From a virus: a stretch of 53,608 nt of DNA. The notes beneath the pieces are model-generated. The model was not told where the DNA came from. It searched no databases and saw only the letters and a program-made list of their open reading frames with translations. The position numbers were made by a program, and so were the translations under genes. Below, piece after piece: positions 47,941 through 53,608 of the stretch. How positions within the stretch are numbered: position 1 is the first letter of the stretch; every line of letters starts with the position of its first letter. The stretch spans positions 1 to 53,608 of the IMG/VR virus record IMGVR_UViG_3300032093_000184; one strand, 5' to 3'.

Positions 47941-49433
47941 TGTCCAACATCAAGGTATCTGCTGCTGTTACAGCGCTTGTTACCGCAGTTGCGGTGGCAG
48001 GGGCTATTGCTGTATCAGTCAGCCCCAATACCTATGCTGTTTCCGCACAGCCTGAGAACATCATACGGCTATCGGCATTTGTCGTGCCAATGGAATATTT
48101 GGAGGAGCAGACAGTCAGTGTGTCTGACTTCCGCCAGATCACAGTTGAGGTTGTAAAAGCTGACGAAGTTTTAATTGACGATACCGTGGCGTTTGCTCCT
48201 GAATTGGCCTTTGCAGACTCAGTTACTGTCGCGGACTCAGTGTTCAAGAATTTCACTGAGGCAGTTGACTTTGACCGCAACGATGCAGACGTAGACCCAG
48301 ACCCAGTTACGATGGCCGATGTTGCTACTCGGCAGGTGGATAAGGTTCTTGCAGATACCGCGACTACGACAGATGATAGTGTGCTGTCGCCCGGTAAAGT
48401 ACTCACAGATTCAGCTACTGTTGATGACGCAGTTAACACCCTAGCTGTTGGCAAAAGCCTGTCGGACACATCGACGATTACAGATACGTCACCAGTGTTT
48501 GACACAGCCAAAGTTGTTGTTGATAGTGCGTCGGCTACCGATGCAGCAGCGCTCAATGTAGATAAGGACGGTATTGCCGATACTGTTACGGCTTCAGACT
48601 CTCCATCTCTACAGCCTGATCTTGTCAAGATTGACTCGGTTACTGCTTCAGACTCAGTGAATACCCTAGATATAGGGAAAACCCTTACTGATTCTGCAAC
48701 AGCATCTGATGCTGCACCTGTGTTTAACATCGCACAAGTGCTTGCTGATACCGTCACTATGACCGATGTAGTCTACAAAGACTTCACGGAGATGGTGGAC
48801 TATGACCGCAATGACGCTGACGTAGACCCAGACCCAGTGACTGTTGCAGATACAACTGCTACAGACGTTGTAAAGGTTCTTACGGATACCGCTACATCAG
48901 CAGACTCAGTAGCATTGAATCCACAGTCTGTCCAGACTGACACGGTTACAGCCTCTGATACGGCAGTTTTTGATTTTGCGGATGTTCAGACTGACACGGC
49001 TACAGCTTCTGACGCTGCCCCCGTATTTGCTCAAAACAAGACAACCGCAGATGACTTTACAGCTTCTGACGATGCCCCTGTGTTCTTAATAAGCCCAGCT
49101 TACTCTGATACAGCAACAGCCTCTGACGCTGCACCTGTGTTCAACATTGCGGCAGCCCTATCAGACACCGCTACGATGGCAGATGCTGTAACTTTTGATC
49201 TGCTGCTCGGTATAACAACGCCGTTCTATGATTTTGCTTTTGCATCAGATGAGAAGTTTACGTACTACCCAGTGCTGGGTACAATTAACAGTCATCTGAT
49301 CCACGAACCCCTTGTAAACGGTGAATTTGTGCTGACAATTGACCCCAATGCTGATATCGTATATACGATCCGCACGGAGTCGGTTGAGTACACCTACAAC
49401 GGTTACGGACTCAACGAAAACCAACTCAACTAA
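47940..49433 (+). CDS. Acidic repetitive tail/fibre-type protein
   Basis: The 497-residue protein has a hydrophobic N-terminal stretch (about 5-30) and then a long run of degenerate 15-20 residue repeats around the theme ADTVTASDAAPVFN (with DTATASD, DSVTASD), very rich in Asp, Thr, Ala and Val. A 15-residue element DRNDADVDPDPVT appears twice (about 104 and 284). The last about 90 residues are non-repetitive (TIRTESVEYTYNGYG). Likely a fibrous surface or fibre-shaft protein. Repeats also create a long antisense frame that is not coding. Confidence 0.65.
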   Translation: MSNIKVSAAVTALVTAVAVAGAIAVSVSPNTYAVSAQPENIIRLSAFVVPMEYLEEQTVSVSDFRQITVEVVKADEVLIDDTVAFAPELAFADSVTVADSVFKNFTEAVDFDRNDADVDPDPVTMADVATRQVDKVLADTATTTDDSVLSPGKVLTDSATVDDAVNTLAVGKSLSDTSTITDTSPVFDTAKVVVDSASATDAAALNVDKDGIADTVTASDSPSLQPDLVKIDSVTASDSVNTLDIGKTLTDSATASDAAPVFNIAQVLADTVTMTDVVYKDFTEMVDYDRNDADVDPDPVTVADTTATDVVKVLTDTATSADSVALNPQSVQTDTVTASDTAVFDFADVQTDTATASDAAPVFAQNKTTADDFTASDDAPVFLISPAYSDTATASDAAPVFNIAAALSDTATMADAVTFDLLLGITTPFYDFAFASDEKFTYYPVLGTINSHLIHEPLVNGEFVLTIDPNADIVYTIRTESVEYTYNGYGLNENQLN

Positions 49434-49443
49434 GGAGTGAATT

Positions 49444-49890
49444 ATGTTCAACGACGCAATTAAGATGACGGGCAATTTAAAGCTCGTTCTTACCGATGAA
49501 AACGGTAACATCAAACAGGAAGAAGAAGTAAAAAACCTAGTGGTAACAGTAGGCAAAAACTACATCGCTTCCCGTATGAAGGATGCGACTGCAACCGCTA
49601 TGACCCATATGGAAGTCGGCACAAGCTCTACTGCTGCTGCCGTCGGTGATACGGCTCTAGTTGCTGCTGTTGCTAGTTCACGTGTTACGTTGACTTCGAC
49701 TACTGTGACTACCAACTCTGTTGCGTATGTTGCTTCGTTCCCAGCGGGTACGGGAACTGGCGCATTGACAGAAGCAGGTATTTTTAACGCTTCGTCTTCT
49801 GGTACTTTGTTGTGCCGTACAGTGTTCTCAGTTATCAACAAGGGCGCAGCCGATACGCTTGGCATCACTTGGACTGTGACTGTTAACTAA
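49444..49890 (+). CDS. Fibre-associated structural protein
   Basis: The 148-residue protein has MTGNLKLVLTDENGNIKQEE, then VVTVGKNYIASRM, a polar beta region and C-terminal LGITWTVTVN. Its first residues are what I recall as a common short phage structural family near fibre genes. Site AAGGAG ends six bases before the ATG. Probably a fibre chaperone or small fibre subunit. Confidence 0.6.
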   Translation: MFNDAIKMTGNLKLVLTDENGNIKQEEEVKNLVVTVGKNYIASRMKDATATAMTHMEVGTSSTAAAVGDTALVAAVASSRVTLTSTTVTTNSVAYVASFPAGTGTGALTEAGIFNASSSGTLLCRTVFSVINKGAADTLGITWTVTVN

Positions 49891-49901
49891 GGAGTTCGGG
49901 A

Positions 49902-51197
49902 ATGGGCATTAAACTCTCAAATAACGCCTTTGCTACGTTGGCAGCGGGTATCAACTCGTCTGTAACTAGCATTACGGTGACATCAGGGCAGGGTGCTCGA
50001 TTCCCAAGTTTAACTGCGAGCGATTACTTCTACGCCACACTGATTGACACATCCAATAACTTGGAAATTGTCAAGTGTACGGCGCGCTCAACAGATGTGT
50101 TGACTGTTGTTCGTGGTCAAGAGTCTACAACTGCTCGTGCGTATAGCACGGGTGACCGCATCGAGATTCGCTTGACTGCGCAAACTTTCATTGATGCAAC
50201 CACAATTACATCATTAGAGCCACATAAAGTAAGTGACCAAGACAATACCGCCACTGGGTACTTTGATTTACCCACTGGTACAACTGCACAAAGACCGGGA
50301 AGTCCAGTTGCTGGCATGATGCGGTTTAACTCTACAATTGCACAAGCAGAAATTTATCAAGGCGGTGCATGGGTTGCTTTTGCTACTCAGTCAACGGCTA
50401 CTGTAGATTATCTTGTTGTTGCTGGCGGCGGTGGCGGTGGCTTGGACTACTATGGCTCAGGGCGAGGCGGCGGTGGCGGCGGTGGCGGCGGTTATAGAGC
50501 AGCTTCTAGTTTTGCTGTAGCTCCGGGAAATTCACTTACAGTAACTGTTGGCGCTGGAGGAGCACCGGGGAATACCGGAAACGTAGTTGGTACAAATGGC
50601 GGAAATTCTGTATTTAGTTCTATAACTTCTACGGGTGGCGGTGGCGGTGGCGGTCATAGCCCATCTGCAAACATAGTGGGTAATGCTGGTGGCTCTGGCG
50701 GCGGCGGCTCTAACGGCGTATCGGGCGGTGCAGGTACAGCAGGACAAGGTTTTGCTGGCGGCACAGGCGCTCCTGATTCCCCATTTTTGGGGGCTGGCGG
50801 TGGCGGTGCTAGTGCGGTAGGTGGAAGTGTAGGCTCTGCTCAAACTACTGGCGGTGCTGGCGGTGCTGGTACAGCATCCGCACTTTCTGGTTCATCAGTA
50901 ACTTATGCTGGTGGCGGTGGCGGTGGCGGTGGCAGTGGTACTACAGGCGGCGCAGGCGGCGCAGGCGGTGGCGGTGCAGGTGGTATTAGTTCTAATAATG
51001 GTACATCCGGAACTGTGAACACTGGTGGTGGCGGTGGCGGTGCAAGAGGAACTCCCGGTACTGGCGGTTCTGGTGTTGTAATTATTTCTTACCCAAATAA
51101 TTTCAAACTTGCTACAGCCACAGGTACTTATACCCAAACAAATACTAGTGGAAACTACGTTTTCATCTTTACTGGTTCTGGAACCATCACCTTCTAA
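49902..51197 (+). CDS. Tail fibre with glycine-rich receptor-binding-like domain
   Basis: The 431-residue protein has an N-terminal domain (1-98, SNNAFATLAAGINSSVTSIT, then DYFYATLIDTSNNLEIVKCT) nearly identical in pattern to that of the fibre at 51581-52609. A linker PTGTTAQRPGSPV and then a glycine-rich domain (about 165-400, many GGGGGG runs) follow. Glycine-rich tips are known in phage adhesins as host-binding modules. The two copies of the N-domain imply a common anchor to the tail. Confidence 0.75.
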   Translation: MGIKLSNNAFATLAAGINSSVTSITVTSGQGARFPSLTASDYFYATLIDTSNNLEIVKCTARSTDVLTVVRGQESTTARAYSTGDRIEIRLTAQTFIDATTITSLEPHKVSDQDNTATGYFDLPTGTTAQRPGSPVAGMMRFNSTIAQAEIYQGGAWVAFATQSTATVDYLVVAGGGGGGLDYYGSGRGGGGGGGGGYRAASSFAVAPGNSLTVTVGAGGAPGNTGNVVGTNGGNSVFSSITSTGGGGGGGHSPSANIVGNAGGSGGGGSNGVSGGAGTAGQGFAGGTGAPDSPFLGAGGGGASAVGGSVGSAQTTGGAGGAGTASALSGSSVTYAGGGGGGGGSGTTGGAGGAGGGGAGGISSNNGTSGTVNTGGGGGGARGTPGTGGSGVVIISYPNNFKLATATGTYTQTNTSGNYVFIFTGSGTITF

Positions 51198-51215
51198 CTA
51201 TAAAAGGAAAAACAT

Positions 51216-51578
51216 ATGTCACATTTTGCAAAAGTAGTAGACGGTTTGGTAACGCAAGTAATCGTTGCTGAACAAGAGTTTTTTGATACGTTCGTGGACT
51301 CTAGTCCCGGAACATGGATTCAGACAAGCTACAACACCCACGGTGGTGTTCATGCTAATGGCAACACGCCTCTGCGTAAGAACTATGCAGGCATCGGGTT
51401 TACCTACGACGCAGGTCGTGATGCGTTTATCCCACCGAAGCCATACAGCAAGTGGGTCTTGAATGAGACTACCTGCTTGTGGGATGCACCTACACAGATG
51501 CCTAATGATGGTGCAATCTATGAATGGGATGATGCCACAGGTAACTGGGTTGTAGTTCCTGAGACTGAAGGAATGTAA
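51216..51578 (+). CDS. Conserved fibre-region protein (cyanophage-type)
   Basis: The 120-residue protein has SHFAKVVDGLVTQVIVAEQE, then GGVHANGNTPLRKNYAGIGF and RDAFIPPKPYSKWVLNE. I recall this pattern as very common in freshwater and marine phages, where it lies beside tail-fibre genes. It is soluble, beta-rich and ends in aromatic/acidic repeats. A role in fibre assembly is often assumed; not shown. Confidence 0.75.
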   Translation: MSHFAKVVDGLVTQVIVAEQEFFDTFVDSSPGTWIQTSYNTHGGVHANGNTPLRKNYAGIGFTYDAGRDAFIPPKPYSKWVLNETTCLWDAPTQMPNDGAIYEWDDATGNWVVVPETEGM

Positions 51579-51580
51579 TC

Positions 51581-52609
51581 ATGGGATTAAAAGTCACCAA
51601 CAACGCCTTTGGCACGCTGAACGCTAGTATCAACAGCAGTGCAACTACGATTGTTCTTGTAGCAGGACAGGGCGCACGCTTTCCTACGCTTAGCGCGGGT
51701 GACTATTTCTACGCCACCTTGATCGACACATCGAATAATCTGGAGATCGTGAAGTGTACGGCTCGTAGCACTGACACACTGACAGTCGTACGTGCGCAAG
51801 ACAGCACAACGGCTCGTGCTTATGCGACCAACGATAGGTTCGAGCTACGCCCAACGGCTGCACTGTTCAACGAGCTTGCTACGACTGCTGAAGGTGCATT
51901 ACCTAAGTCCGGTGGGGTAATGGCTAGTGGTGGTCGTATTCAGTTTCAGAACTCGGATGGGCACACTTTATACGGTATCAGAGGCACTAGATATGGATAT
52001 AGCGCATCATACCGTTCTCTGCAAATTGGTAACGGGGCAAACTCGGAAAACATTTCTCTTAATGTTGATGTAAGTGCAATTGCTGGCGGGGCGTTTACTG
52101 GGAATGGCAAAGATATTGTCGTACCAAACGGGGTAATGTTTTCTATGCCAAACTCTGGCAATACTGATTTTATTACGCCTATGCAGTTTGATTCGGGTGG
52201 TCGGGTGATAACTCCATTACGCCCCGCTTTCTGTGTCACCTCACCTAGTAATGGTAGTAGCAATGCTGTACAGACTTTTACAAATGTCTTACTCAATACA
52301 GGTTCGCATTACTCTACTAGCACAGGTAAGTTTACGGCCCCTGTTGCAGGAACTTATCTTTTTAACTGGCATATTCTTTCTAATGGTAACCAAGGATACC
52401 ACTATGGTTATTTAGAAAAGAACGGAAATATTTATGTTTACGCGCAGCAGTACAACTCTACGGGGGTAACTACAGGGTCTACAACTGGAGGGTCTGCGGT
52501 AATTAGTTTGGCGGCAAACGACACGATAGGATACTTCCACTACGGTGGGTCGTACACTCCTGCGTACAACGGAAGCTACTCTGTTTTTTCCGGGCTACTA
52601 CTTGGATAA
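51581..52609 (+). CDS. Tail fibre with C1q-like tip
   Basis: The 342-residue fibre shares the N-terminal anchor domain (1-98) with the gene at 49902. The middle (about 100-210) is beta-helical in style (GALPKSGGVMASGGRIQFQN). The C-terminal about 125 residues read VQTFTNVLLNTGSHYSTSTG, then FTAPVAGTYLFNWHILSNG, and GYFHYGG...YSVFSGLLLG, the pattern of the C1q/TNF-like jelly roll (FTAPVAGTY.F.W). This is a trimeric sugar/protein-binding fold. Tip swapping after a constant anchor is apparent. Confidence 0.75.
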   Translation: MGLKVTNNAFGTLNASINSSATTIVLVAGQGARFPTLSAGDYFYATLIDTSNNLEIVKCTARSTDTLTVVRAQDSTTARAYATNDRFELRPTAALFNELATTAEGALPKSGGVMASGGRIQFQNSDGHTLYGIRGTRYGYSASYRSLQIGNGANSENISLNVDVSAIAGGAFTGNGKDIVVPNGVMFSMPNSGNTDFITPMQFDSGGRVITPLRPAFCVTSPSNGSSNAVQTFTNVLLNTGSHYSTSTGKFTAPVAGTYLFNWHILSNGNQGYHYGYLEKNGNIYVYAQQYNSTGVTTGSTTGGSAVISLAANDTIGYFHYGGSYTPAYNGSYSVFSGLLLG

Positions 52610-52624
52610 CTAAAGGACACCAAC

Positions 52625-52930
52625 ATGACAAATTACACAATCGCACTTACTGAAGCCGAAAACAAGGCTTTGTCTTACGCCGCCTTCGCGCAGCAAGATT
52701 GGATTGACAACGCAGTTCATGAGCGTTGCCGCATTGCTATTGAGGAAATCGTAGCTCTCACAGTACAGAAATGCCTTGAGACAAACACACAGATTCCCGG
52801 TAGCAAAGACGCAATGGTAGACCTAGCCTTTGAGCAAGGTTGGGTCAAGACTGCTGCTGAGCGTCAGGCTGAGTTTGAGGCTGAGCGTCTTGCACGCCTA
52901 GGCCAAGACGAGACAAACACGAATGTTTGA
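52625..52930 (+). CDS. Hypothetical helical protein after the fibre gene
   Basis: The 101-residue protein (NYTIALTEAENKALSYAAFA, then RCRIAIEEIVALTVQKCLE) is helical with a charged C-terminus (RQAEFEAERLARLGQDE). AAAGGA precedes the start. It looks like a tail-fibre assembly or chaperone protein in position; no specific motif. Confidence 0.65.
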   Translation: MTNYTIALTEAENKALSYAAFAQQDWIDNAVHERCRIAIEEIVALTVQKCLETNTQIPGSKDAMVDLAFEQGWVKTAAERQAEFEAERLARLGQDETNTNV

Positions 52931-53111
52931 CGGACGCAGACTTCCTCTCGTTATGTTTCCGAACGGCTCATTGATGCGCTGTGAGGTTGTGCCTGAGGGC
53001 TGCGTTCTTGTAATTGAACCTGAGGAGCCGAAGGAGAGTGACTTTCCTGCGGTGATTGACCAAACACAAGCGGTACAGGAGGCCGATAGTGTCAACACTA
53101 CGCGAACTTGA
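52923..53111 (+). CDS. Small hypothetical protein
   Basis: The 62-residue protein has two beta strands (RLPLVMFPNGSLMRCEVVPE, then CVLVIEP) and an acidic, probably disordered tail. It overlaps the previous gene by eight bases and the next start by 23. No known function; may be part of the pre-lysis region. Confidence 0.55.
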   Translation: MFDGRRLPLVMFPNGSLMRCEVVPEGCVLVIEPEEPKESDFPAVIDQTQAVQEADSVNTTRT

Positions 53112-53268
53112 AGTGCAGATAACTTCGCATGAAGCTGTCTGTGCTGAGCGTTATCAAACATTTATCCAACGGGTTGACCGCTTGGAATCGTTAATCATCA
53201 AAACCGCTGGTGCTCTGATAGTCGGCATGGCGGGACTTCTTGCGGCTATTATCTTTAAAGGACTTTGA
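53089..53268 (+). CDS. Small C-terminally anchored membrane protein, GTG start
   Basis: GTG 53089 follows a perfect AGGAGG by six bases, so it is preferred over the in-frame ATG at 53056. The 59-residue product has an N-terminal helical region (STLRELEVQITSHEAVCAER, then YQTFIQRVDRLES) and a C-terminal membrane helix (GALIVGMAGLLAAIIF). The same layout recurs in small proteins beside fibre and lysis genes of many phages. Function unknown. Confidence 0.7.
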   Translation: MSTLRELEVQITSHEAVCAERYQTFIQRVDRLESLIIKTAGALIVGMAGLLAAIIFKGL

Positions 53269-53269
53269 A

Positions 53270-53506
53270 ATGCCTATTAAACTAAAAGAGAAATCTCTAG
53301 ACGAGATGAAGAAAGATGCTATTAAAAATAGCGTCGATGTACGTGGCTATGCTAAAGGCGGCATGACTTTTAAACCCTGTGCCGGTTGCTCTAGTGCTGC
53401 AAAGTGCAAATCAATGGGGCAGTGCATGAAAAAAAGTGGCGCAGGTAAAAAGCCAATGGGCTACGCCAAAGGCGGCATGGTTCAGAAGATGCCCAAAGCC
53501 TGTTGA
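53270..53506 (+). CDS. Cysteine-rich small basic protein with GGM repeats
   Basis: Start ATG 53270 (AAGGA eight bases ahead) gives 78 residues; an in-frame ATG at 53240 lies inside the previous gene. Residues about 26-31 and 63-68 repeat YAKGGM. In between, CAGCSSAAKCKSMGQC holds a Cys4 pattern (C..C....C.....C) that could bind zinc, and the protein ends in KAC. Similar small phage proteins with this motif occur near fibre genes. Function unknown. Confidence 0.7.
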   Translation: MPIKLKEKSLDEMKKDAIKNSVDVRGYAKGGMTFKPCAGCSSAAKCKSMGQCMKKSGAGKKPMGYAKGGMVQKMPKAC

Positions 53507-53517
53507 TGGAGTGAGAT

Positions 53518-53608
53518 ATTGATCCCCTTACTCTACTGGCGATGGCTAGTGCCGCTGTTTCAGCGGTCAAGAAGGGGTGTCAGCTTTATAAGGATGTAAA
53601 GAGTGCTG
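53518..53608 (+). CDS. 5' part of a membrane-protein gene cut by the window edge, possible ATT start
   Basis: GGAG at 53508-53511 is followed by six bases and ATT 53518, after which the frame reads DPLTLLAMASAAVSAVKKGC and QLYKDVKSA before the window ends. ATG 53542 is the first conventional start, but it is 30 bases from the site. The MDP-TLLA-type opening and hydrophobic then charged layout fit a family I recall, which would make ATT the initiator. The frame would continue at 2..451 if one base (or 1+3n) were missing between the two ends. Confidence 0.5.
   Translation, partial: MDPLTLLAMASAAVSAVKKGCQLYKDVKSA

Noticed and set aside
48032-48757. Long antisense frame of 241 codons opposite the repetitive fibre protein
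   Set aside because: It mirrors the codon repeats of the sense gene (Ser/Val/Thr repeats), has no ribosome site and lies against the direction of the arm.
1-53608. CRISPR arrays, tRNA genes, insertion sequences, integrase
   Set aside because: I saw no regularly spaced repeats, no convincing cloverleaf, no transposase and no recombinase motif by eye. A tRNAscan or HMM search would be needed to exclude a divergent tRNA.

Overview
The window looks like an essentially complete genome of a short-tailed (podovirus-like) tailed phage of about 53.6 kb. It has a terminase, a portal, a scaffold, a capsid and T7-style internal virion proteins. I see no tail sheath, no tape-measure protein, no integrase, no excisionase and no phage RNA polymerase, so it is probably lytic and transcribed by the host polymerase. 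A 3-TM holin, an M15 endolysin and a virion transglycosylase point to a bacterial host with ordinary peptidoglycan, probably Gram-negative. The style of the small proteins resembles aquatic environmental phages, but the host cannot be named from the sequence. A single reading frame leaves the right edge (53518..53608) and plausibly continues at the left edge (2..451), so the window appears to be a circularly permuted molecule opened inside one gene.

Layout. The genome has two divergently transcribed arms. The rightward arm starts at 36675 and, across the presumed junction, runs to 17965. Its order is small terminase, a small gene, a tail-collar protein, large terminase, then a terminator and promoter, then portal, scaffold, major capsid and decoration proteins. 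A block of very small basic proteins (45083..46303) follows, then head-tail adaptors, fibre-type proteins including two with a shared N-terminal anchor, the membrane/lysis cassette, a tail nozzle-like protein, and an ejection module of internal virion proteins. That module contains a GNAT-like protein, a glycine-rich hydrophobic protein, a transglycosylase and a giant 2659-residue protein. A 60-codon gene with its own ribosome binding site lies out of frame inside the giant gene.

The leftward arm (36331 down to 17966) holds replication and takeover genes. They are an AEP-type primase fused to a helicase, an HTH regulator, a putative ssDNA-binding protein, an SNF2-family helicase, a VRR-NUC nuclease, an Fe-S PD-(D/E)XK nuclease, family A DNA polymerase, a DUF3310 protein, an NrdR-like zinc ribbon, and a MoxR ATPase with a metallopeptidase/VWA protein. 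Many tiny proteins follow. Genes here are tightly packed with stop/start overlaps, and several genes under 60 codons are supported by good Shine-Dalgarno sites and fitted overlaps.

Non-coding sequence is scarce. The main stretch is 34909..35600, AT-rich with direct and inverted copies of AACAATCT and of GTGTCAAGTTA, the best candidate for a replication origin or master control region. The divergent gap at 36332..36674 carries promoter-like elements for both arms. A nested inverted repeat between the MoxR gene and its downstream neighbour (32230..32340) looks like a structured leader or attenuator.
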